In this document: positions 12,089 to 24,234 of the stretch, piece by piece
Numbering within the stretch: the stretch's first letter is position 1
How the letters are laid out: each line of letters opens with the position of its first letter
Source of the DNA: Piliocolobus tephrosceles
Lineage: Eukaryota > Chordata > Mammalia > Primates > Cercopithecidae
Assembly (NCBI RefSeq): GCF_002776525.5
Contig: NC_045438.1
Span: 151,597,777 to 151,661,776 of the forward strand
Direction of reading: 5' to 3'
DNA: 64,000 bases
The notes under the pieces: generated by a model
What the model saw: only the letters and a program-made list of their open reading frames with translations
Database searches by the model: none
What the model was told of the DNA's origin: nothing
Translations under genes and position numbers: made by a program

Positions 12089-14120
12089 GAACTTGATTTC
12101 TGGCCCAGCATGAAAAGAGTTTTAAAGTCATCACTCTGTTATAAACAGGTAAGAAGCTGAACAAACTAAAAAAATCAACAAGTCTTCTTAGATCTGTCAG
12201 AGAAGTGAGGTCTCAGGGAAAATTACTGTCCTCAAAATTGGAGAGAAAGACAGGTGGATGGAGGGAATCAAAACTTAGTGGAGCAGAAACTCAAAATGAG
12301 AAACCTCCATAGAAGCCAGTAATGGGTTAGGAAAACCCAAACAATTGCTAGACGCTCAGTGTGGACAAGTCTGATAGTTAAAAAATAAAAAAGGATGGGC
12401 ACGGTGGCTCACACCTGTAATCCCAGCACTTTGGGAGGCTGAGCTGGGCATATCACCTGAGGTCGGGAGTTCAAGACCAGCCTGACCAACATGGGGAAAC
12501 CCCATTTCTACTAAAAATACAAAATTAGTCAGGTGTAGTGGCGCATGCCTGTAATCCCAGCTACTCAGAGGCTGAGGCAGGAGAATCGCTTGAACCTAGG
12601 AGGTAGAAGTTGCAGTAAGCTGAGATTGCACCATTGCACTCCAGCCTGGGCAACAAGAGCAAAACTCCATCTCAAAACAAACAAACAAACAAAAATCACA
12701 ACTCCTCTGGGGAGCCTTGTCATAAAGCGGCCCTGACACTTTTGTGAGTTTTAACCTCAGGAGCTCTACCAGGTTCTCACAGTGAATATTGGAGAAAAAT
12801 CCCCTTGTGCTTCCAGCAGGGGGAAGATAAAACCATCACTTTGAAATACACCAGAGAATTCTGTTCTTAACAAGACCTGCCCTCAAGAGAAACTATTTTA
12901 CCAGAGTCTAATCTGCTAGGATTTTGTCAGAACCCAAATGACCTGGGGAAAGGGGAAACTGAACTCCAGCCCTCTCAAACTGTCCGTGTGGGGGAAAGGA
13001 AATACCCACTGTTGACATCCTTTCCCATCTCAGAGGAAGGAGGAGTGGAGGAAACTGAAAAGCAGTTGTGAAATTCACAGTTCACTGGCATAGGCTCACC
13101 AAAGGTCTGAGACCAAATCACAGGACTCTAAAACACTTCCTATTCCCTCAGCCCCTACAGCTTACCACCACATCATTGAAGGCCTATTTACTAAAGTTCC
13201 TTTTAGCTCATACATCATGTTCAACTTGGAACAAAAGTTACAAGGCATACTAAAAGGCAAAAAACTTGGTTTATGAGACAGAGCAAGCATTTGAACCAGA
13301 GTCAGATATAGAAGGGATGTTGGATTTATCAGACTGGGAATTAATAAAAACTATGACTAATATGCTAAAGCCTCTTATGGAAAAAGTAGACAACATGTAA
13401 GAACTTGATGAGTACTATAAGCAGAGAGATAGAAATTCTAAGGAAGAATTTTTTTTTTTTTTTTTTTTTTTAATGCTAGAGGTCAAAAATACTGAAACAG
13501 ACATGAAGGTAGACATTTTATTAGATTTGGAACAGCTGAAGAAAGACTCTGTGAGCTTGAGGATATGTTGGTAAAAACTTCCAAAACTGAAAAGCAAAGA
13601 GAAAAAAGACTGATTCAAGAAAAGAACAGAATATTCAAGAACTGTGATACAACTACCAAAGGTGTAACATAATGGAACTATCAGAAGGAAAACAAAGTGA
13701 AAAAGGAACAGAAGAAATAATTGAAGCAATCATGACTGATAATTTTCCCGAAATTAATGTCAGATGCCAAACTGCAGATCCATAATGCTCAGGACAAATG
13801 CCCAAAATACTGCATCTAGGCATATTATTTTTAAACTTCAGAGAATCAAAGAGAAAAAAGAATCTTGAAAGATGCCCAGGGGAGGGGAGAGACACCCTAC
13901 CTACAGTGTAGCAAAGATGAGAATTAAATCTTATGGAGCCTCAGAAATTATGCAAGCAAGAAGAGAGTGGAGTGAAATATTTAAAGTATCGAGAGAAAAA
14001 AAATCCACAAACCTAGAAATATGTATCCTGCAAAATGATCCTTCGCAAGTAAAGGAGAAAAAAAGACTCTCAGACAAACAAATTTGAGGGAATGTGTTGC
14101 CAGTAAAACTGCCTTGAAAG

Positions 14121-14153
<33 letters not shown>

Positions 14154-15340
14154 GTCCTTCAGAGAGAAGGAAAATGGTGTAAGTTAGAGACTTGGATCTA
14201 CATAAAGAAAAGAAGAGCACTGGAAAAGAAATAAGTGAAGATAAAATAGAAGCTTTTATTTTGCTTAATTTAATTTAACAGATGACAGTTTGTGCAAAAT
14301 AATATTAGCAGCAATGTATTTGATGGTTATAGCTTATGTATAAGTGAAATGAATGACAGAAATGACACAAGAAATGGAAGGGAGGAATTGGAAATACTTT
14401 CTTATTATGAGGTATGCTTTACATGTGAATCAGCATAATGTTACTCAAAAGTGGAATTTGATTAGTTGTAAACGTATATTGGAAACTCTTGGATACTCAC
14501 TTTAAAAAGTAAAAGAAGTATAATATATATGCTAAGAAATGAGAAAAAACAGAATTGTATAAAATGCTCAACTACAAAAGGCAGAAAAAGAGTGAAGATG
14601 AAACTAGGAAAAGGAAAAAGGGGAACAAATAAAAAACTGTAACAAATATGGCAGATATTAATCTAACTACATCAGTAATCACTTTAAACATCAATGGTCT
14701 AAATGCACCCTTTAGAAAACAAAGGTTGGCAGATTAGAGCAAAAAACCAGACCCAACTATATGTTGCCTGCAAGAAACCCACCTTAAATACAAAGACACA
14801 TACAGATGAAAAGTAAAAGAGAAAATTATACTAACATTAATTATAAGAAAGATAGAGTAGGATATGCTAATTTCAGACAGATCCAAGTAAGGAAAATTAT
14901 GAGGAACACAGAGGAGCATTATGTAATAATAAGGGGGCCAATTTCCCCCGAAGACATAAAAATTCTTAATGTGTATGCACCTAACAACAGAGAGGCAAAA
15001 CACATGGAACAAAAACTGATAGAATTGCAAGGAGAAGTAGTTGAATCCACCAGCAGAGTTGGAGTCTTCTAAACCCATCTATCAGAAATGGACAGACCCA
15101 TCAGGCAGAAAATTAGTAAGGACATAGTTGAACACATCATTACAATGAATTAATTGAATATAATTGACATGTATAGACCATTTCCTCCAACAAGGCCACA
15201 ATACACATTCTTTTGAAGTTCGCATAGAACATTCTCCAAGATAGTCCACATTCAGGGCCATAAAACTGATTTAAAATAATAGAAATCATCCAGTGTATGC
15301 TCTCATACCACAGTGGAATTAAACTAAAAATGGTAGCTTG
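12089..15340 (+). mobile_element. Second L1M, 5' half only
   Basis: Starts in L1M 5' UTR text ('tttctggcccagcatgaaa'), passes through ORF1-type sequence (about 13480-14160: 'aatgatccttcgcaagtaaa', 'tgttgccagtaaaactgcc') and early ORF2 (14640-15330: 'atcactttaaacatcaatgg', 'ccaactatatgttgcctgca'). It stops in the endonuclease region near 15340. Immediately afterwards the host L1M resumes in its reverse-transcriptase region. No 3' UTR is present. Homopolymers (T21 at 13450, A25 at 14129) have expanded inside. It contains an AluS at 12393. Confidence 0.7.
12393..12695 (+). mobile_element. AluS
   Basis: Complete forward Alu ('ggatgggcacggtggctcac' to 'aaaactccatctcaaaac') with an (AAAC)n tail, inserted in the 5' UTR of the second L1M. 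Confidence 0.92.
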
Positions 15341-16539
15341 AAAAACACAAATAGAAATAGAAGGAAACTTTCTTAACCTGATAGAGGGCACTCATGAAAA
15401 ACAAATAGCTGACATTATATTTAATGGTGAAAGACTGGATGCTTTCCCCCTAAAATCAGAAACACATTAAGAATGTTCATTCTTGCCACTTCCGATCAAC
15501 ATTGTACTAGAAGTTCTAGCTAGGTCAATTAAGCAAGAAAAAAAATAAAATAAAATTCATCCAAATTGGAAAGGAAAAATTAAAATTATCTCTATTCACA
15601 GATGACATGATCTTGACATAGAATATGTTCTGTAATACATTGAAACACTATAAGAACTAATAAATTCAGCTAGTTTTCTGGATACAAAATAAATATACAA
15701 AAATCAATTGTATTTCTATACACTCGCAATGAGCAACCTGAAAATAAAATTAAGAAAATGATTCCATTTATAATGGTGTAAAAATAAACTACTTAGGAAA
15801 ATTTTTAACAAAAGAAGCACAAAACTCATACACTAAAAATTATGAAACATTGTTGAAAGAAATTAAAGAAGATCTAAATAAATAAAACATACCACATGTT
15901 CATGGATAGGAAGATGTAATATTTTTAAGATGGCAATACTCCCAAAATTGAGCTACATATTTAATGCAATCTCTATCAGAATCCCAGCTGGCTTCTTTGT
16001 AAAAATTGACAAGCTGATTCTAAAATACATATGGAATTGCAAGTGACCAGGAATAGCCAAAACAATCTTGAAAAAGAAGAACAAAATTGGAAAACTCACA
16101 GTCCCTGATTTCAAAACTTACTACAAAGCAACAGTAATCAAGACAAAGTGGTACTGGCAAAAGAATAGACATATGGATTGTATGTATATCACATGAATCA
16201 TGGAATTGAGAGCATAGAATTAAACTCTCATGCTTATGGTTGATTGATTTTCAACAAGGGTACCAAGACACTTCACTAAGGAAAAAAATCGTTTTTTGAC
16301 AACTGGTAGTGGTACAACAGAATATCCCTATAGAAAAGAATGAAGTCAGATCCCTACCTCACACTATATACAAAAATTAGTTCAAAATAGATATAAAACC
16401 TAATTTTAAGAACTAATATAGTAAAACTCTTAAAAGAAAACATAGTAGTACATCTTCATGTCTTTGAATTCTTAGATGGGAATCATGGAGTCTCATATAT
16501 GACACCAATGGTACAAGCAACAACAACAAAAATACCCCA

Positions 16540-18452
16540 TAGCCTTGGCCCAAAGGCTCCTTCAGCTGGTAAACAACTTCAGCAAAGTTTCAGAATACAA
16601 AATCAACGTACAAAAATCACTAGCTTTCCCATACACCAACAACAGCCAAGTCAAGAGCCAGATTAGGAAGACAATCTCATTCACAATTGCCACAAAAAGA
16701 ATACAATACCTAGGAATACATCTAACCAGGGAGGTGAAAGATCTTTACAATGAGAATTACAAAACACTGTGGAAAGAAATCAGAGAAGACACAAGCAAAT
16801 GGAAAACATCCCATGATCATGGATAGGAAGAATCAATACCATTAAAAGGCCTATATACTGCCGAAAGCAAATCACAGATTCAATGCTATTCCTATCAAAC
16901 TATCAATGGCATTCTTCACAGAACTAGAAAAGACTATTGTAAAATTCATATGGAACCAAGAAGAGAGCAAAAATAGCCAAGGCAATCCTAAGCAAAAAGC
17001 TGGAGGCATCACATTACCCAACTTCAAAGTATACTACAGGGCTACAGTAACCAAAACAGCATAGTACTGGTACAAAAACAATCAAATAGACCAATGGAAC
17101 AGAATAGAGAGTCCAGAAATAAGGCTTCACACCTATGACTGTCTGATCTTCAACAAAGCTAACAACAACAACAACAAAAAAGCAATGGGGAAAGGACTCC
17201 TTTTTCAATAAATGGTGTTGGGATAACAAGCTAGCCATATGCAGAAGATTGGAGGTGGACCCCTTCTTTACACCATATACAAAAATCAACTCGAGATGGA
17301 TTAAAGACTTAAATGTAAAACCAAAAACTATAAAAACCCTGGAAGACAACTTAGGCAATACCATCCTGGACACAGGAATGGGCAAAGATTTCATGACAAA
17401 GACACCAAAAACAATCTGAACAAAAGCAAAAGTTGACAAATGGAATCTAATTAAACTTAAGAGCTTCTGCATAGCAAAGGAGACTATCAACAGAGTAAAA
17501 AGACAACCTATAGAATGGGAGAAAAAATTATAAACTACATATCTGACAAAGGTTTATCTAGCATCTATAAGAAACTTAAAAAAATTACAAGAGAAAAACA
17601 AACAACCTTATTAGAAAGTGGTCAAAGAACATGAACCAACACTTCAAAAGAAGATATACATGCAGCCAACAAGCATATGAAAAAGTTCAATATCGCTGAT
17701 CATTAGAGAAGTGAACATCAAAACTACAATGAGATACCATCTCACACCAGTCAGAATAGCTATTACTAAAATGTCAAAAAATAACAGATGCTGGCAGAGT
17801 TGTGGAGAAAAGGAATATTTATACACTGTTGGTGAGGGTGTAAATTAGTTCAACTGTTGTGAAAAGCAATAAGGCTATTCCTCAAAGATCTAGAAGCAGA
17901 ACTACCATTCAACCCAGCAATCCCATTACTGAGTATATGCTCAGAGGAATATAAATCATTCTATCATAAAGATACATGCACATGAATGTTAACTGTAGCA
18001 CTATTCACAATAGCAAAGACATGGGATCAACCTAAATGCCCATCAATGACAGACTGGATAAAGAAAATGTGGTGCATATACATCATGGAATACTATGCAG
18101 CCATAAAAAAGAATGAAATCATGTCTTTTGCAGGAACATAGGTGGAGCTGGAGGCCATTATCCTAAGTAAACTAACACAGGAACAGAAAACCAAAGACCA
18201 CGTGTTCTCACTTATAAGTGGGAGCTAAATGATAAGAATACATGAACACAAAGAAGGGAACAACACACATGGGTCTACTAGATGGTGAAGCATGGGAGGA
18301 GACAGAAGAGCAGAAAGGATAACTATTAGGTACTTGGCTTAATACTTGGGTGATGAGATGATCTGTACAACAAACCCCCTGTGACGTGCGTTCACTTATG
18401 TAACAAACCTTCACATATACCCCCAAACCTAAAATAAAGGTTAATAAAGAAA
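16540..18452 (+). mobile_element. 5'-truncated L1PB-like element
   Basis: The 3' part of a primate L1, starting in ORF2 ('cccatagccttggcccaaag') and running through the ORF2 C-terminus to a 3' UTR with 'acaacaaaccccctgtgac' and 'cctaaaataaaggttaataa'. The 3' UTR lacks the young L1PA signature and matches my memory of L1PB. It interrupts the host L1M within an A-rich stretch ('aacaacaacaaaaa'). Left and right A-rich flanks (caaaaatac / gaaaaatac) may be the target duplication. Frames are broken. The 158-residue antisense open frame here is spurious. Confidence 0.85.
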
Positions 18453-19385
18453 AATACAAAGATAAATATTATTTCATAAAAATGCAATTTTTTGTGTTTA
18501 ATAGGACACCATCAAGAAAGTAAAAAGACAATACACAGAATGAGAGAAAATATTTATAAATAATATATCTCATGAGAGACATATAGAATTTTTTAAAATA
18601 ACTCTTACAACTCAATAATGAAAAGAACCCAATTTTAAAATGTTCAAAGTATCTGGATAAACATTTCTCCAGAGAAGGTGTACAAATGGCCAATAAGCTC
18701 ATGAAAAATGTTCAACATCATTAGTCATCAGAAAAAGGTAAATCAAAGCCACAATGAGATACCCTTCACACTTGTCAAGATGGCTAAAATCATTAGTCAG
18801 ATAGTAACAAGGAGTAAAAAGGCTGTGGAAAAACTGAACTCTCATACACTACTAATAGTCCAGGCACTTTGGAAAACAGGGTAATAGTTCTTCAAATGGT
18901 CAAACATAGAGTTACTATATGGATGAGAAACTCCTCCTTGATATATCCAAGAGAACTGAAAACATATTTAAGCACAAAAACTTGCACATAAATATGCATG
19001 GCAGCATTACGCATAATAGCCAAAAAATAAAATCTTTGAATGGATAAACAAACTGGTATATCTGTACAATTAGATATTATTCAGCAATAAAAAGGAATGA
19101 AATGTTGATAGATGCTACAACATGGATGAACCTTGAAAACATTATGTTAAGTGAAAGAAGCCATTCATAATATTACGTGATTTCATTTACATGAAACGTG
19201 CAGCAAATCTCTAGAGATAGGAGGTAGATTTGTAATTCCTAAGGGTTAGTGGGAAGGAGTGGGAGTACAAGGGGAATGATGGCTAAAGTGTAGGGGTTTC
19301 TTTCTGAGGTGATAAAAATGGTCTGAAAGTGACTGTGGTGATGGTTGCATATATTCATAAATATACTAAACCCATTGAATTGTAC

Positions 19386-19720
19386 TTGGACACTTGCTGT
19401 GCTAGAAATAAGCACAGGATGCTCTGGGAGCTGATGAGGGGGTTAGAAAAAGCTTTGTGGAGGAGGTGATGCTTGAGCTGGATCCTAAAATATAGGTAGA
19501 AATTGGCCTCTTGGAGAGAAAGAGAGAGAGAATAGGAAATGTAAAAGGACAAAAGAAGGAGGGTGTTAATGTCAGAGAGGACAACATGAGCAAAGATGTG
19601 AGGGAAAGTAGTAGCAATGGAAATTAAGGTTTCAGAGACATTCATGGGTCTGAGCATGACAGTTGTGAGACTCAAACATTCAGGAATGATTGGAATAAGG
19701 TCCTGATGTGATGCACATGG
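19386..19720 (-). mobile_element. L2, right half of the split copy
   Basis: 'agctttgtggaggaggtgat' with 'gcttgagctggatcc' and 'gagcaaagatgtgagg' follows the reverse complement of L2 upstream of its 3' end. It is the logical continuation of the fragment at 3165-3275, so the L1M inserted into a pre-existing L2. The right boundary is uncertain. Confidence 0.6.
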
Positions 19721-20444
19721 ACTTCACACTACAGGTTAGTGGCATACGAATACACCACAAATATTGCCATGTGTTTGATCTTTATTTATCACTAAAGTGT
19801 GCTTTAACCAAAAAATATGCCATTGTAGCAATGCATGTGGGAGAAATACTGAACTGAGCAGGTCATGCAACGTAGCATAGAGCTTTTCAGAAATGGCTGC
19901 AAATTTTAAAAATTACATGTTTACTGAATTATACAAAACATTCCCCATACTTCTATAGGACAACCCGACCAGATATAAGATAGACATTTTCAAACAAGAA
20001 CTATGGTGAAGGGCATTCAAAGGAAAGTCCAATGACTGTAGATGCATTTGTAAATGCTATATGGCATAATTTTGCTGCTGCTGTAGCTGTGTAGTAATTA
20101 TTGATGACTGGTTTTAAGCTTTTAAAGTCCTTTAAATGTGCTTCCAAAAAATAGTATTTTAAAATAAGCTATGAAAGACATAAGGTCTGGGAATGCTGCT
20201 TTGAGCTATGAGGTTTATTCAAATAATTAAAGCTAACTGCAGCAACAGACAAATACCCATATATCAGAGACTGAATATAATAAAGGTTTATTTCTTGCTT
20301 ATGTAAAATCTGATGTAATTTCCTTTTGATGCCTCAACATCTGGAGTATGTGTCCTCCAATGAAAGAGAGGAATAGAAGAGACATCAGGCTCCTAGTGGC
20401 CTTGTTCCAGAAGTTTCACCTATCATTTCTGTTCCCAGGCCATT
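19721..20444. other. Mostly unique DNA; old repeat relic near the right end
   Basis: No gene is visible. From about 20265 ('ataataaaggtttatttctt') to the LTR at 20445, and again from 21118 ('ctattggtcagaaatagtca') to about 21240, the text looks like one ancient repeat split by the LTR. I cannot name its family. Confidence 0.35.
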
Positions 20445-21117
20445 TGCTGTGGTTTCAATGTTTATTTCCCCTCAGAATTCACATGTGGCAACTTAATCCC
20501 CAGTGTGATAATATTAAAGGTAGGCGCTTTGGGAGCTGATTATGTCATGAGGGCGCCAGCTTCATAAGTGGGACTAATGCTCTTATACAGAGATCCATGG
20601 GGTCTTGTTTGTCTTTCAACCGTGTGGGAACACATAGAAGGTGCCCTTCATGGCCGGGCAAGGTGGCTCATGCCTGTAATCCCAGGACTCTGGGAGGCCA
20701 AGGAGGGCAGATCACGAGGTCAGGAGATCGAGACCATCCTGGCTAACACAGTGAAACTCCGTCTCTACTAAAAATTAAAAAAAAAAAAAAAATTAACCGG
20801 GCGTGGTGGCAGGCGCCTGTAGTCCCAGCTACTCAGGAGGCTGAGGCAGGAGAACAGCATGAACCTGGGAGGTGGAGTTTGCAGTGAGCCGAGATTGCAC
20901 CACTGCACTCCAGCCTGGGTGACAAAGTGAGACTTTGTCTAAAAAAAAAAAAAAAACAGTGCCATTCCCGAAGAATGAGTTCTCACCAGACAATGAATCT
21001 CCTGGTAACTTGATCTTGGACTTCCCAGCCCCTGAAACGGTGAGCACTATATATCTATTAGTTATAAATCATCTGCTCTGAGGTATTTTGTTACAGCATT
21101 CTGAACAGACTAAGACA
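20445..21117 (+). mobile_element. MaLR LTR (MLT1/MST-like), split by AluY
   Basis: Begins 'tgctgtggtttcaatg' and ends 'agactaagaca'. Internal blocks 'acttaatccccagtgtgata' and 'atcttggacttcccagcccc' are typical of MaLR LTRs. The pentamers ccatt (20440-20444) and ctatt (21118-21122) are the likely target duplication. An AluY inserted at 20652. Confidence 0.82.
20652..20956 (+). mobile_element. AluY inside MaLR LTR
   Basis: Forward AluY ('gagatcgagaccatcctggc', 'gtggcaggcgcctgtagtcc') with an A16 tail and an expanded central A-run. The flanks 'gtgcccttc' and 'gtgccattc' look like the target duplication. Confidence 0.92.
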
Positions 21118-22677
21118 CTATTGGTCAGAAATAGTCATGTGGCCCAATCTACTCCAAAGGGTCCTGGGAATATATGGGAGCTCCTGGATTACTTAGTGAG
21201 CACCAGCTGCCCTTGCTAAACGTGTGGAATGAAGGGCCTGAGGTTACAGGCTGAGAGACCTCAGCCTTGGATTGGCACTAAGCCAATAACATTGGAATGG
21301 TGGGTGGGGCATAGACAAGATGGGTGAATGGGGGATGATAAAAGGAAGAGGGTACACAAGAAATGCCAAGATAGCTGGCTGAGAAGTTTAGCTCTAAATA
21401 TCCAACTCAGGAATTATCTAGGCCACTGAATTTCCCCCTTCTCCCTCTAGCCATCCCTGTGAGCCCACTGGAAAATGGATTGGGTAAGGTCAAGAGGTAA
21501 AAGTGTGAAGGGATAGAGCTATTTTTGTTTGTCAGAGGTCTGGTACAGGAGAGAGAAATTTCTAAAAAATATGAAGGTGGAGTTCACTCGCCCATCCTCC
21601 TCCTGTTTCTCACTCTTGCAAATAACTGAATAGATAAATGCACTAGATTCAGATATGTGTGTGTTCTTCTTGCCCCATAGTTCACTGTGATTGTCCTGCT
21701 GCATTTTCCTTCAAGGAGAGAATATAAAGTCAGAAGAGAGGGCATCTATATAGATAAACAGTACAAAAGAAATGTTGGATGCCCAAGGTGACATTGAATA
21801 AGGAATAGAAGATGACTTTACTGAGGAAAGCAGACCTTCTCATCCCACTACAGACCTCCCCAAGGTATTCCGACCACCTGAGCTTCTCCCTCTCCCCTTT
21901 AGAAAGCATAACATGTCAAAACTGGCCCTGATAACAGCATTGGAAAATGAGGCTGGGGAAGAGGGAAAAAGAGAGTGCCACCACTGCCCATTTTACCTCC
22001 TTTCAGAGCACAGGCTGCCTCTAAAAATTCAGTAGGACCAAAAACGGTCCTTAGGTCATCATCTCCCCCCAGCCAGGGGTTAATGCTTACTGATAGCCAA
22101 CAGCTTGCTTCCTGCAGCTCCAATAAACCCCAAGTGAACTGCAGGGTTTATCTTCCTGATCATAAACCAACAGATGTAACATTTGGTAGTAATGCCCTTT
22201 TCCCTGAACTAACTGAAATTTTAGTTTCCTTTGAAAGCTTTAAAACAACACTCTGGCAATGTGAATGGAGTCATTAGATAGAATTTGTAACAGCTCTCTT
22301 TCTACCTAAGGGACTAGAGGAGAGACTGACAGCAGTGACAGGTGACAACATGGTCCACTGGACCCTTTCTACAACTGGCACATACTCCCTAAATGTTGAT
22401 TAGAAGGAAATCGATCCCTACTCCTGGCCCTGCAATTACCTGTCTCTGCCATAAGGCTGTGTGTGTCTCAAGAATAAGGACTTGGTCTTATGCAACTTTG
22501 CATCTCCATTACTTGTCACTGTTGGAAACACTGTGGGTGACAGAATGTATTGTATCTCTGGTGTGGGGCTGTGAGATGCACAGTACATTTTGAATAGTAT
22601 AAATGAATAGATGATGCCAGATCAGAAGTCTAAGACATAGTCCCTGTATCGCAGGACATAAAAACATCATCAGTGAT
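21118..22677. other. Unique DNA, no gene recognised
   Basis: About 1.5 kb. Apart from the repeat relic at its left edge, nothing is assignable. Two overlapping opposite-strand open frames near 21900-22277 show no family resemblance and are treated as chance. Confidence 0.4.
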
Positions 22678-22957
22678 GGTCAGACACAATGGCTCATGCC
22701 TGTAATCCCAGCATTTTGAGAGGCCAAGGTGGGAGGATTGTTTGAGTCCAGTAGTTTGAGACCAACCTGAGTAACATAGTGAGACTCCTTGTCTACAAAT
22801 TTTTTTTTTTAATTAGCCAGGTGTGGTGGTGTGCCTGTAGTCCCAGCTACTGAGGAGGCTCAGGTGGGAGGATCGCTTGAGCCCAGGAGTTCAGGGCTGC
22901 AGTGAACCATGATCACACCCAACCTGAGCAACAGAGGAAGACTCTCTCTCTAAAATA
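22678..22957 (+). mobile_element. AluJ
   Basis: Diverged forward Alu ('caatggctcatgcctgtaat', 'cgcttgagcccaggagttca'). The latter is a J-type right-arm feature. The right end runs into a TA-rich tail. Confidence 0.88.
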
Positions 22958-23066
22958 TATATGTATGTCAGTGAGACAAAACTACCACACACGTAATTAA
23001 ACTATAACATAGGAGAGACTTACTATATACTTTATAGCTAATTAAATACTAAATAAAAGAAATTCA

Positions 23067-23382
23067 GGCAGGGCGCAGTGGCTCACGCCTGTAATCCCAG
23101 CACTTTGGGAGGCCGAGACAGGTGGATCACGAGGTCAGGAGATTGAGACCATCCTGGCCAACATGGTGAAACCCCGTCTCTACTAAAAATACAAAAAAAA
23201 ATTAGCCGGGCCTAGTGGTGGGCCCCTGTAGTCTCAGCTACTCGGGAGGCTGAGGCAGGAGAATGGTGTGAACCCAGGAGGCGGAGCTTGCAATAAGCCG
23301 AGATCTGAGATTGCGCCACTGCACTCCAGCCTGGGCGACTGAGCAAGACTCGGTCTCAAAAAAAAAAAAAAAAAAAGAAAGA
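23067..23382 (+). mobile_element. AluY
   Basis: Forward AluY ('gagattgagaccatcctggc', 'aggagaatggtgtgaaccca'). A short internal duplication 'gagatctgagattgcg' replaces the usual 'gagatcgcg'. The A-tail ends in (GAAA)n. The target duplication is about 'aaagaaattca' on both sides. Confidence 0.92.
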
Positions 23383-23877
23383 AAGAAATTCAGAGAAAGG
23401 AGAGAGAACTGCAGGCTGCAGTGATTAAAGAAAATATAAAGTTTAACTAGAACACAAGTAACACCTTGGGGAAAAGAAGGATGATATACCAGGTGAGAGA
23501 ATACACCAGGGGAGTAACAGAGAAAAGGCGATGGAAATTCACATGGGGAATATAGGAAGATACAAGAACAGTGAGAAGTAGGGTTCGAGGAATACAGTTG
23601 GATGAAACCATGGAAGGCCTTTGGACCATATTGCAGAAAAAATGCATGAGCCTCTTGAGGCTCATGAATGATGAAAATTATAAAACTAATGTTCGGTATT
23701 AAAAGTCTTTAAGAATGGTAGAGCACAAAGTATTTTCCTTCCTAGATCTCTGGCACTATCTGCAGCTGCTCCTTGACTCATATATTATTATCCAGTGCTG
23801 GTAATTCTCTGCACACATTGTGCTATTTCCTACTTCCATGTCATTGCTAAAACTGTCCCCTCTGCCTGGAAGACCCT

Positions 23878-23880
<3 letters not shown>
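23383..23880. other. Unique DNA, nothing recognised
   Basis: About 500 bp between an AluY and the AC microsatellite without recognisable content. Confidence 0.45.

Positions 23881-23920
<40 letters not shown>
23881..23920. repeat. (AC)20 microsatellite
   Basis: Twenty uninterrupted AC units. Expected to be length-polymorphic. Confidence 0.98.
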
Positions 23921-23922
<2 letters not shown>

Positions 23923-23952
23923 AGAAGCATTTCTCCCACTTTCCTCTCTCGA

Positions 23953-24210
23953 TTTTTTTTTTTAAGATGGAGTCTTGCTCTGTTGAAAAGCTGGAGTGCA
24001 GCGGCGGGAACTCAGCTCACTTCAGTCTCCGCCTCCCGGGTTCAAGTGATTCTCCTGCCTCAGCCTCCTGAGTAGCTGGGACTACAGGCACGCACCACCA
24101 CGCCGGCTAATTTTTGTATTTTTAGTAGAGATGGGGTTTCACCATGCTGGCCAGAATGATCTCAATCTCTTGACCTCATGATCTGTCCACATTGGCCTCC
24201 CAAAGTCTTG
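23953..24210 (-). mobile_element. AluS, 5' truncated
   Basis: Reverse Alu starting with a T-run and 'aagatggagtcttgctctg' and stopping at 'ttggcctcccaaagtc', so roughly the first 45 bases of the element are missing. Confidence 0.9.
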
Positions 24211-24234
24211 TTGATCTTTAAGATTCTGCTCATT

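Larger units (their letters stand above)
3276..19385 (+). mobile_element. Full-length-scale L1M (L1MB-like), split by six insertions
   Basis: This is an old plus-strand LINE-1 recognisable from 5' UTR to 3' UTR. Own segments are about 3276-3348, 3638-5050, 7193-9220, 10069-10253, 11054-12088, 15349-16539 and 18453-19385. ORF1-type text lies at 4740-5050 and 7193-7760 ('aaagcagcaagagaaaaatg', 'cctatatccagcaaagttct'). ORF2-type text covers endonuclease to reverse transcriptase. The 3' UTR around 19290-19385 ('gtggtgatggttgcatat', 'cccattgaattgtac') resembles L1MB. The insertions total about 9.3 kb, leaving about 6.8 kb, the length expected of a full-length L1M. Both reading frames are broken by stops and indels, and no functional protein is encoded. 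The element has lost its own poly-A tail. Confidence 0.85.

Noticed and set aside
12813..12826. CTCF-like core (ccagcagggggaag)
   Set aside because: One key base differs from the core and it lies in an L1 5' UTR. Too weak to list as a site.
14806..15072. 88-residue frame resembling L1 ORF2 endonuclease text
   Set aside because: It is genuine L1 sequence but only a surviving fragment of a broken element, so it is described under the L1M entry rather than as a gene.
16545..16826. 93-residue frame in plus-strand L1
   Set aside because: Surviving ORF2 segment of a 5'-truncated L1PB-like copy. No intact ORF2.
17014..17490. 158-residue open frame on the minus strand
   Set aside because: Lies antisense within the L1PB-like ORF2 sequence. 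No domain and no independent support.
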